Below are positions 1 to 5,747 of a stretch of 10,423 nt of DNA, in pieces. Origin of the DNA: an uncultured Gammaproteobacteria bacterium (GTDB lineage: Bacteria; Pseudomonadota; Gammaproteobacteria; Steroidobacterales; Woeseiaceae). Location: NCBI GenBank assembly GCA_938003715.1, contig CALKYK010000034.1:1-10423 (forward strand), given 5' to 3'. The first letter of the stretch is position 1. Each line of letters starts with the position of its first letter. Below the pieces are notes generated by a model, which was not told where the DNA came from, searched no databases, and saw only the letters and a program-made list of their open reading frames with translations. Position numbers and translations under genes: made by a program.

Positions 1-308
1 CGAAACGCGTCGACTATGCGACGCGCATCGTCGAGATGTTCGGTCTCGGCCCCTGCTTCTCGTTCGTCGACGGGGGTGACGTCGGCGTTCGCAAAGCCTC
101 GCAGCTCCAAAACCTGGTGGCGAACGGCCTTGACGCGCGTCGCGCCGTGATGATCGGAGATCGCGCTGTCGACATAGCAGCCGGAAAAGCGAACGGAATT
201 CCGGCGCTGGGCGTGCTTTGGGGTTTCGGCAGCCGCGACGAGCTCGCAGGCGCCGATGCGGACCTATTGCTCGAGACGCCGCACGACCTCGCTGCTGCTT
301 TCACCTGA
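1..308 (+). CDS. HAD-family hydrolase, phosphoglycolate phosphatase-like, C-terminal part (5' end outside window)
   Basis: Only the last 101 residues are visible, read from base 3 to the TGA at 306-308. The fragment has the C-terminal half of a HAD phosphatase core. A lysine in the run GVRKASQ (visible residue 31) fits motif III, and MIGDRAVDIAAGKANGI (visible residues 50-66) is motif IV, where Asp53 and Asp57 would bind Mg2+. It is followed by GVLWGFGSRDEL, the ending typical of Gph/PGP-type phosphatases. The nucleophile Asp motif lies upstream of the window. By family it removes phosphate from small phosphorylated metabolites in the cytoplasm; phosphoglycolate is the best-known substrate, but HAD substrates cannot be assigned from this fragment. 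The acylase gene begins 16 bases after the stop on the same strand, so co-transcription is likely. The family call is firm and the substrate unknown. Confidence 0.87.
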   Translation, partial: KRVDYATRIVEMFGLGPCFSFVDGGDVGVRKASQLQNLVANGLDARRAVMIGDRAVDIAAGKANGIPALGVLWGFGSRDELAGADADLLLETPHDLAAAFT

Positions 309-324
309 CACCCGGGAATCGCTC

Positions 325-2625
325 ATGAATCCACGATCGCTGTCCTTCACCGCCCTGCTCGCCGTCTGCGCCTGCGCGGGTGCCGACGATGCGAGTTACA
401 CCGTCGCGGGGCTCGAAGAGCCGGCTGAAATCATCGTCGACGAATGGGGCGTTCCGCACATCTACGCGAATACGCACTACGATGCATTCTTCGTGCAGGG
501 CTTCAATGCGGCGCGCGACCGGCTGTGGCAGATCGACGTCTGGCGCCGGCGCGGACTGGGCGAGCTGTCGAGCGTGTTCGGCGATGCGTACCTGGAGCAG
601 GACCGCGCGACACGCCTGTTCCTGTATCGCGGCGATATGTACCGGGAATGGCTGGCTTACGGGTCGGATGCGAAGCGCATTGCGGAAGCATTTACCGCCG
701 GCATCAACGCGTACATCGAGCTCGTCGAGGAACGACCGGCGCTGCTGCCGCCGGAATTCGCGCTGCTGGACTACCGACCGGCGCACTGGTCGCCGTCCGA
801 CGTCGTCCGGATACGTGGCCACGGTCTCTGGAGCAACGTCGGCAGCGAGGTCAATCGCGCGCAGATCGCCTGCCGCGCGGGACTGGAGGTTGCGAGCTAC
901 TGGCAACCGCTGGAGCCGGAGTGGACCACCCGGATACCCGAAGGGCTCGATCCCTGCATCGTGCCGCCCGACGTGCTCGATACCTACTATCTCGCCAAGG
1001 GCCCGGTGCGCTTCGACCATCCGAAGCAGTCGGCGGACGTCGCCAGAGAGGCGACGTTCGATCCCAGCCTCGGCAGCAACAACTGGGTCGTCGCGCCGGA
1101 ACGCAGCGCGACCGGCAGGCCGATCCTCGCCGACGATCCGCATCGGACACACGCAGTGCCCTCGTTGCGCTACATCGCGCACCTAGTGGCACCCGGATTG
1201 AACGTGATCGGCGCCGGCGAACCGGCTCTGCCCGGAATCTCGATCGGACACAACGAGCGCATCGCCTTCGGGCTGACGATTTTCTACATCGACCAGGAGG
1301 ACCTGTACGTCTACGCCAAACGCGACGGCGGCTACGTGTATGACGGTGCCACCGAAGCGTTCCGGACAATCCGCGAGCCCGTGGCGGTGCGGGACGCGGG
1401 CAACGTCGAGGTCGAACTGAAGTTCACGCGTCACGGTCCGGTCGTGCACGAGACGGAAAGCCACGCGTTCGCCGTGCGCGCCGCCTGGCTCGAGCCCGGC
1501 ATGGCGCCCTACTTCGGCAGCGTGGAATACATGCGGGCGCAAAACTGGCGTGAATTCCTGTCCGCCCTCAATCGCTGGGGCGCGCCGCCGGAGAACCAGG
1601 TGTTTGCCGACGTCGACGGTAACATCGGCTACAAACCGGCAGGCCTGTTTCCGCGGCGCGGCAACTGGGACGGTCTCATGCCGGTTCCCGGCGACGGCCG
1701 CTACGAATGGCAGGGCTTTTTCGACATGGACGTGCTGCCGGTCGAGTACAACCCGGTGCGCGGATTCACCGGGTCGGCAAACTCGATGAACCTGCCACCG
1801 GACTACCCGATCGACAAGTACCCGATGGGATTCGAGTGGAACGACGGCTGGCGATACCGACGCGTGTGGCAGGTGCTGGAATCACAGCCCGAACACACGC
1901 TGGCCGACTCGACGGATCTGCAGCGCGACTACCTGTCGCTGCTGGCCCGTGCCGCGATCGATCGCATCCCGGCGCAATTCGACGGTCCGGCCGTCGACAT
2001 GCTTCGCGGCTGGGACGGCGTACTCGCGGCGGATTCGTCCGCTGCCGCGCTGTACGTGATCTGGTACTACCGGCACCTGCGGCCGGCACTGGCCGAGGTT
2101 CTGCTGCCCGAGGCGCCGTACCTGGTCGCGGGCATGGCCTCGAAGGGCGTCCTGCGCCTGATGGCGGAGGACCGGGCGCACGGGGCAATCGGCGCCTCAC
2201 TCGTATCCGCGTTTGCGGAGGCGCGTGCGCTGCTGGGAGACGATCCGGCAACCTGGCGCTGGGGCGCGCTGCACGAAATCCGCTTTCAACATCCGTTGCT
2301 GCATCTCGCCGACGCGGATCTTGCGGAGCGGATGCGCTACCCGGCGTACCCGCGCGGTGGCAGCAGCAACACCACCAACAACACGGGCTTCTCGCCACGC
2401 GACCTGCTGGTGCGATCCGGCGCGTCGTATCGGCAGGTACTGGACGTCGGCAACTGGGACGATGCGACGATGACGAACGCGCCCGGGCAGTCCGGCGATC
2501 CCCGCTCGCAGTTCTACGGCAACCTGCTCGACGGGTGGGCGACGGACGGCGACTTCCCGCTCATCTTCAGTCGCGAGCGCGTCGAGGCGCACGAGGCATT
2601 CCGCATCCGCCTGGCACCACGCTGA
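325..2625 (+). CDS. Penicillin acylase family protein (exported Ntn-hydrolase, amide or acyl-homoserine-lactone acylase type)
   Basis: This is a 766-residue precursor of a heterodimeric N-terminal-nucleophile amidohydrolase. Residues 1-20 look like a signal peptide with a possible cut at AGA|DD, so the enzyme is probably periplasmic. The motif LGSNNWVV places the autoprocessing site before Ser251, which becomes beta-Ser1, the nucleophile. Numbering from Ser251, His273 falls at beta-23 and Asp323 and Asp326 at beta-73 and beta-76. These are the positions of the active-site His in AHL and cephalosporin acylases and of two calcium ligands in penicillin G acylase. Asn486 in SANSMN is a candidate for the oxyanion Asn (beta-236 here, 241 in E. 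coli PGA). Glu175 may match the alpha-chain calcium ligand. The C-terminal PGQSGDP...FYGNLLDGW block is typical of the family. The ATG at 325 has GGGA 7 bases upstream. An ATG at 256 would bury the signal peptide and overlap the HAD gene. Substrate (beta-lactam, acyl-homoserine lactone or other amide) is open. Confidence 0.93.
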   Translation: MNPRSLSFTALLAVCACAGADDASYTVAGLEEPAEIIVDEWGVPHIYANTHYDAFFVQGFNAARDRLWQIDVWRRRGLGELSSVFGDAYLEQDRATRLFLYRGDMYREWLAYGSDAKRIAEAFTAGINAYIELVEERPALLPPEFALLDYRPAHWSPSDVVRIRGHGLWSNVGSEVNRAQIACRAGLEVASYWQPLEPEWTTRIPEGLDPCIVPPDVLDTYYLAKGPVRFDHPKQSADVAREATFDPSLGSNNWVVAPERSATGRPILADDPHRTHAVPSLRYIAHLVAPGLNVIGAGEPALPGISIGHNERIAFGLTIFYIDQEDLYVYAKRDGGYVYDGATEAFRTIREPVAVRDAGNVEVELKFTRHGPVVHETESHAFAVRAAWLEPGMAPYFGSVEYMRAQNWREFLSALNRWGAPPENQVFADVDGNIGYKPAGLFPRRGNWDGLMPVPGDGRYEWQGFFDMDVLPVEYNPVRGFTGSANSMNLPPDYPIDKYPMGFEWNDGWRYRRVWQVLESQPEHTLADSTDLQRDYLSLLARAAIDRIPAQFDGPAVDMLRGWDGVLAADSSAAALYVIWYYRHLRPALAEVLLPEAPYLVAGMASKGVLRLMAEDRAHGAIGASLVSAFAEARALLGDDPATWRWGALHEIRFQHPLLHLADADLAERMRYPAYPRGGSSNTTNNTGFSPRDLLVRSGASYRQVLDVGNWDDATMTNAPGQSGDPRSQFYGNLLDGWATDGDFPLIFSRERVEAHEAFRIRLAPR

Positions 2626-2640
2626 TACGCCGTACAGGAC

Positions 2641-2672
2641 CCTGATTCGCAGGCGGTTTTTCGCCCATCAGG
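2641..2672 (+). terminator. Nested hairpin after the acylase gene, possible weak terminator
   Basis: Starting 15 bases after the acylase stop, CCTGAT (2641-2646) pairs with ATCAGG (2667-2672). Inside it GGCG (2652-2655) pairs with CGCC (2662-2665) around a loop rich in T. The internal loop is asymmetric (five bases against one) and no T-run follows, so this is not a canonical intrinsic terminator. It may protect the 3' end of the mRNA or help termination; function is inferred from position only. Confidence 0.3.
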
Positions 2673-2689
2673 CAAATCTCAGGAAAACG

Positions 2690-2718
2690 TTCCGGCTTGA
2701 ACGCGAGTTCTTCCGGCT
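2690..2718 (+). repeat. Short direct repeat TTCCGGCT, two copies 21 bp apart
   Basis: TTCCGGCT occurs at 2690-2697 and again at 2711-2718. The start-to-start distance is 21 bp, two helical turns, so both copies lie on the same DNA face upstream of the phospholipase D gene. This spacing is what a dimeric regulator would need, but eight-base repeats arise by chance in GC-rich DNA and I recognise no matching operator. Confidence 0.25.
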
Positions 2719-2754
2719 GTCGTCAGGCGCGGAAGGCTCCGGACTGCCAGAGTT

Positions 2755-2802
2755 GACTCCCGAGCCGCGGGCCGATTTCCCGGCCCCGGCGAGCCGGGAG
2801 TC
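2755..2802 (+). promoter_or_regulatory. Long hairpin in the 5' leader that encloses the ribosome binding site of the phospholipase D gene
   Basis: GACTCCCG (2755-2762) is perfectly complementary to CGGGAGTC (2795-2802). Within it GCCG (2764-2767) pairs with CGGC (2787-2790), and GGGCCG (2769-2774) pairs with CGGCCC (2781-2786) around the loop ATTTCC. That gives 18 base pairs, nearly all G-C, with small bulges. The only Shine-Dalgarno-like sequence for the ATG at 2808 is GGGAG at 2796-2800, seven bases upstream, and it lies wholly in the 3' arm. If the hairpin forms in the mRNA it should hide the ribosome binding site and lower translation unless opened. The pairing is visible; regulation is inferred. 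There is no T-run, so a terminator is less likely. Confidence 0.6.
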
Positions 2803-2807
2803 AGCGC

Positions 2808-4322
2808 ATGAATCAGCATTCGACAGCGGGCATCGCGATCGCATTCCTCACCTCGTCACTGGCTGCCTGCGCAACACAGAACGAAACGCCGGAATACGAT
2901 CTCGTTCGGGAAATTCACGTTGAGCACGTCGCCCCTGCCGAGGAAGGCGTCGCCGTCTCCGGCAGCCGCCCGGTGCGGCGCACGGCGGCGCTGGCTCAGG
3001 CGGGCCTGCTGTTCGCCCGCTCGTTTCGCGTCGATCCGCTCAATCGTCCGGTGTCGAACACGATGTCGCTCGGTTCCTGGATGCTCAAGTCCGCCGGCGG
3101 CCTGCTGCGCCGCGTCGCCATCGACACCGCGCGTTTTCCGGCGCTCGAAACCGCACCGGTACCGCCGGTCGCCGGCCATGCGGGCATGGACCTGATCGCC
3201 TGGGAGGAACAACTCGATCGCATCAGCGGTACACGCGCGACCCGCGGTACGATCCGCTTCCTCGTCGACGGCAGCGAGTATTTCGCCCGCATGCTCGATG
3301 CGGTGCAATCGGCGCGCAGGTCGGTGGACATACGGACCTATATCTTCGACAACGACGATTTCGCCGTGATGGTCGCGGACGCCCTGCGCGAGAAATCGAA
3401 AACGGCCGAGGTCCGGGTGATCGTCGACGGCATCGGCAACCTGATGGCGCTGCAGACGGATCCCGAGTCCATGCCACACCGGCACCGGGTGCCACTGTCG
3501 ATGGCGAGCTACCTGCAGTACGACTCGAACGTCCGTGTACGCAAGCGCGCCAACCCCTGGCTGACCGGCGATCACACGAAGACGACAATCGTCGATCACC
3601 GCATTGCATTCCTCGGCGGCATGAATATCGGCCGCGAGTACCGCTACGAGTGGCATGACCTGATGATGGAACTGCACGGCCCTGTCGTCGACCAGCTGCA
3701 GTTCGATACCGACCGGGCATGGTCCGCCGCGAGCCCGCTCGGTGACCTGGCCAACTTTTTCTCGTTCATCAGGGGTCCGCAGAGGCGCGCCGACGACATC
3801 GGCTACCCGCTGCGCCTCCTGTACACGCGCAACTTCGACTCGCAGATCTATCGCGCCAAGCTGGGCGCGATCCGGCGTGCGAAGCGCTATATCCTGATCG
3901 AGAACAGCTACTTTTCCGACGACATCATACTGTTCGAGCTGGCACAGGCGCGCCGGCGCGGCGTCGACGTACGCGTGATCGTGCCGGACGACGGCAACCA
4001 CGGCTCGCACGACGCGAGCAACAGGGTCACGATCAATCGCATGCTGAAAAACGGTATCCGGGTATTTCGCTATCCGGGCATGAACCACGTCAAGGCAATG
4101 ATCGTCGACGGCTGGGCCTGCGTCGGCACGGCCAACTTCGACAAGCTGAGTCTCGAGATCAACAAGGAAGTCAACGTGGCCACCTCGCACCCGGCCGCGG
4201 TAGCGGAACTCCTGCAAAAGGTTTTCCTGCCGGACCTTGAGCGCTCGGTCGAGGTACTCGAACCGCTCGAAACGGACCTGCGCGACCACGTCCTCGAACG
4301 CGTGACCGACGAATTCCTGTGA
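2808..4322 (+). CDS. Phospholipase D / cardiolipin synthase-like lipoprotein with two HKD motifs
   Basis: The product has 504 residues. It begins with a lipoprotein signal ending in SLAAC, so Cys21 should be lipidated; the following Ala gives no inner-membrane retention signal, which suggests the outer membrane facing the periplasm. Two PLD catalytic motifs are complete. His256, Lys258 and Asp263 sit in HTKTTIVD, followed by GGMNIG. His427, Lys429 and Asp434 sit in HVKAMIVD, followed by GTANFD. The first half domain begins near residue 145 with FLVDGSEYFARMLDAVQSAR. Enzymes of this family transfer phosphatidyl groups through a phosphohistidine intermediate, making cardiolipin or cleaving phospholipids. 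Overall it resembles bacterial ClsB/ClsC-type proteins, but the lipobox differs from a plain cytoplasmic-membrane synthase. Residues 25-140 form a lead region I do not recognise. Translation may be limited by the leader hairpin at 2755-2802. Confidence 0.92.
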   Translation: MNQHSTAGIAIAFLTSSLAACATQNETPEYDLVREIHVEHVAPAEEGVAVSGSRPVRRTAALAQAGLLFARSFRVDPLNRPVSNTMSLGSWMLKSAGGLLRRVAIDTARFPALETAPVPPVAGHAGMDLIAWEEQLDRISGTRATRGTIRFLVDGSEYFARMLDAVQSARRSVDIRTYIFDNDDFAVMVADALREKSKTAEVRVIVDGIGNLMALQTDPESMPHRHRVPLSMASYLQYDSNVRVRKRANPWLTGDHTKTTIVDHRIAFLGGMNIGREYRYEWHDLMMELHGPVVDQLQFDTDRAWSAASPLGDLANFFSFIRGPQRRADDIGYPLRLLYTRNFDSQIYRAKLGAIRRAKRYILIENSYFSDDIILFELAQARRRGVDVRVIVPDDGNHGSHDASNRVTINRMLKNGIRVFRYPGMNHVKAMIVDGWACVGTANFDKLSLEINKEVNVATSHPAAVAELLQKVFLPDLERSVEVLEPLETDLRDHVLERVTDEFL

Positions 4323-4382
4323 TCTCGTCCGCCATTTGACCGGATTGGACGTGCGAAGTCGGGGCGACGTCGCTACAGTTAG

Positions 4383-4403
4383 ACGCAAGGGAACGCAAAG
4401 GGA
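4383..4403 (+). repeat. Tandem near-repeat ACGCAAGGGA / ACGCAAAGGGA upstream of the small membrane protein gene
   Basis: Two adjacent copies differ by one inserted A. Each contains a purine-rich Shine-Dalgarno-like core. The second copy (AAAGGGA, 4397-4403) ends 11 bases before the ATG at 4415, which is longer than ideal, and is the best ribosome binding site available for that gene. The duplication may be chance or a small slippage event. Confidence 0.35.
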
Positions 4404-4414
4404 CTTCGCTCTCC

Positions 4415-4825
4415 ATGAGAATTCTGCTCGCTATCCTGCTCGTCGCGGTGGTGATCGGCGCGTGGCTGTTCCTGCGCCGCAAGGAGTCGGGTACAGCCAG
4501 GCCTGCCGAATCGCGCCGCAAGCTGCCCTCCTCGACGAAGTTTCACGCCGTTTCGCTGAAGTTCGCACGCGATGCCTGCAATGCGGCGAAGGCGCTGGAC
4601 GGCAGGCGATTCCTGTCCAGCGCGGCACCTCGCATACCGCTCGACGAATGCGATGCGGCGGAATGCCACTGCCGGTTCGTGCACCACAAGGACCGCCGCT
4701 CGGGGTTCGACCGGCGCAGCGGGCTGGTACGCAACTTCGGCACCGGGGAAACCGGGAAACACCGCAAGGACCAGCGAGGCTATCGCGACCGGCGCGACAG
4801 CGAACCGGACGACTATTTTTCCTGA
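4415..4825 (+). CDS. Small membrane-anchored protein with Cys cluster and repeated DRR motifs, function unknown
   Basis: This 136-residue protein has one N-terminal membrane segment (about residues 3-20), then an Arg/Lys-rich stretch that should keep the rest in the cytoplasm by the positive-inside rule. The soluble part has a compact core (about 43-102) with Cys55, Cys79, Cys84 and Cys86, the last three in DECDAAECHC, followed by His90 and His91. This could bind a metal, but no known zinc or iron-sulfur spacing matches exactly. Directly after come DRRSG at 93-97 and again at 99-103, and a third DRR at 125-127. The tail is polar and probably disordered. I recall similar uncharacterised proteins in gammaproteobacteria but cannot name the family. 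It starts 92 bases after the phospholipase D gene on the same strand, with a weak ribosome binding site, and ends just before a strong hairpin. Confidence 0.78.
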   Translation: MRILLAILLVAVVIGAWLFLRRKESGTARPAESRRKLPSSTKFHAVSLKFARDACNAAKALDGRRFLSSAAPRIPLDECDAAECHCRFVHHKDRRSGFDRRSGLVRNFGTGETGKHRKDQRGYRDRRDSEPDDYFS

Positions 4826-4838
4826 GGCTGGACAAGAC

Positions 4839-4868
4839 GAAGCCGCGGCTCTCGCGAGCCGCGGCTTC
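4839..4868. terminator. Bidirectional intrinsic terminator-like hairpin between convergent genes
   Basis: GAAGCCGCGGCTC (4839-4851) pairs perfectly with GAGCCGCGGCTTC (4856-4868) around the four-base loop TCGC, a 13-bp mostly G-C stem. It lies between the stop of the Cys/DRR protein gene (4825) and the stop of the DUF2799 gene (4889, opposite strand). T-rich tracts are short (ATTCG on the + side, CGTCTTG on the - side), but stem strength and position at a convergent junction fit a shared terminator. Confidence 0.82.
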
Positions 4869-4888
4869 ATTCGATCAGTGCGGACGAA

Positions 4889-5521
4889 TCAGAAACCGCT
4901 GTCGGCGATGTATGCCTCGTAGGCAGCCAGGTCCCGCTCGTAGCCGGCTCGCTCCTCGATCAGCTCGACGATCTCGGCCTCCAGCGCACCTTTGCGTTCG
5001 GCGTAGTCCTTCAGGTCGACCAGCAGCAGGATGCGGTCCTCCGTCGGCGTTTCCGGATCGATCAGGTCGGCTTCGGCCTGGCGAATCTGGTCCTCGGTCC
5101 GCTCGAGTTCGGCGCGCCTGGCGTTGATCTGGTAGTTCGCCGAGTTCACGTTCGAGCGAAGCTGGTACAGGCGGTGGCCGGAGTTGAAAGCGTCCACGAA
5201 GTCCGGTTCGAGGTCGGACGGGCAAATGCCGTTGTAGCGGCCTCCGCCGGCGCCGACGTTGAATGCGCGCGACGGCTGGCAATACTGGCGCACGCCTTCC
5301 GAATGGCCGGTTTGGTAGGCGTTGAAGTCCGGTGCGACGCCATGCTTCGCGCACGCCTTGCGGTGCTCGCCGATGCGCGCGGCCGTGTAGCCCATCGATC
5401 CGTCCTCGTAGCCGATCGTGCGCCAGTCGCTCATCGCACATTCGTCGGCGCTCATCGTCGCGCAGCCGCTCAGGACGAACAGAGTCGACAGTGTCAGTAG
5501 TCCAGCAATCCGGGTATGCAT
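4889..5521 (-). CDS. DUF2799 family lipoprotein
   Basis: The product has 210 residues. The signal peptide ends in VLSGC, so Cys20 is the lipidation site; the residue after it is Ala, which fits outer-membrane sorting. The mature N-terminal half carries the DUF2799 signature: MSADECAMSDWRTIGYEDG (23-41), HRKACAKHG (53-61), YQTGHSEGVRQYC (69-81) and RYNGICP (95-101). Cys28, Cys57, Cys81 and Cys100 could form two disulfides in the periplasm. From about residue 118 to 205 the sequence is charged and heptad-like, with many Glu, Arg, Ala and Leu, and probably forms a coiled coil. No function is known for the family. The ATG has AAGGAG six bases upstream (5528-5533 on the complementary strand), the clearest ribosome binding site in the window. 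Two CRP-like palindromes lie upstream. Confidence 0.92.
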   Translation of the reverse strand: MHTRIAGLLTLSTLFVLSGCATMSADECAMSDWRTIGYEDGSMGYTAARIGEHRKACAKHGVAPDFNAYQTGHSEGVRQYCQPSRAFNVGAGGGRYNGICPSDLEPDFVDAFNSGHRLYQLRSNVNSANYQINARRAELERTEDQIRQAEADLIDPETPTEDRILLLVDLKDYAERKGALEAEIVELIEERAGYERDLAAYEAYIADSGF

Positions 5522-5573
5522 CGTTTGCTCCTTCGATTCTGCCGCGGGGCAGGGAAAGGAAGATCCTTTCGGA

Positions 5574-5579
5574 CCGTAG
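5574..5579 (-). promoter_or_regulatory. Candidate -10 element for the DUF2799 gene
   Basis: On the - strand these bases read TACGGT, three of six matches to TATAAT. If transcription starts at 5567, the CRP-like site centred at 5608.5 sits at -41.5, the usual position for a class II CRP-activated promoter, which can work with a poor -10 and no -35. The leader would be about 46 bases. Inferred from geometry only. Confidence 0.35.
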
Positions 5580-5597
5580 CAAGCCGACAGCGCAAGT

Positions 5598-5619
5598 GAC
5601 TGTGAACGGTTTCACGGTA
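5598..5619. promoter_or_regulatory. CRP-like operator, proximal to the DUF2799 gene
   Basis: TGTGA (5601-5605), six bases, then TCACG (5612-5616): nine of ten half-site bases match the TGTGA-N6-TCACA consensus of the cAMP receptor protein. The centre is 5608.5. It lies in the divergent promoter region, 87 bases upstream of the DUF2799 start codon and 61 bp from a second, perfect site. Confidence 0.55.
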
Positions 5620-5657
5620 CGCCGGCCGCCGGCGCGAATGGCGGCGTCGCGACGGGT

Positions 5658-5681
5658 CCAGTGTGATACAGGTCACAGTGG
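5658..5681. promoter_or_regulatory. CRP-like operator with perfect half-sites, proximal to the NERD-like gene
   Basis: TGTGA (5662-5666), six bases, then TCACA (5673-5677), exactly the CRP/Vfr/Clp consensus. Symmetry continues outward: CCA at 5658-5660 mirrors TGG at 5679-5681. The centre is 5669.5. A class II arrangement would put the + strand transcription start near 5711, with CAACAT (5699-5704) as a weak -10 and a leader of about 37 bases before the ATG at 5748. FNR sites (TTGAT-N4-ATCAA) do not fit. Confidence 0.65.
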
Positions 5682-5747
5682 CGCACAGCGGCCTGCCGCA
5701 ACATTGGTCATTCTCCCCGGACCAGTCGAGGACAGGTGATCGCCGGC

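Noticed and set aside
256..324. Upstream in-frame ATG for the acylase
   Set aside because: It would overlap the HAD gene by about 50 bases and add a basic stretch in front of a good signal peptide.
301..1182. Open frame of 293 codons on the - strand inside the acylase gene
   Set aside because: It is antisense to the well-supported acylase, with no ribosome binding site or recognisable motif.
4336..4379. TTGACC and TACAGT as a promoter for the Cys/DRR protein gene
   Set aside because: The spacer is 32 bases, and using TTGGAC at 4345 still leaves 23, both outside the sigma-70 range.
2856..4388. Long open frame of 510 codons on the - strand opposite the phospholipase D gene
   Set aside because: It lies antisense to a gene with two intact HKD motifs; its translation shows no family motif and is rich in Arg, Val and Asp as expected from reversed GC-rich codons.
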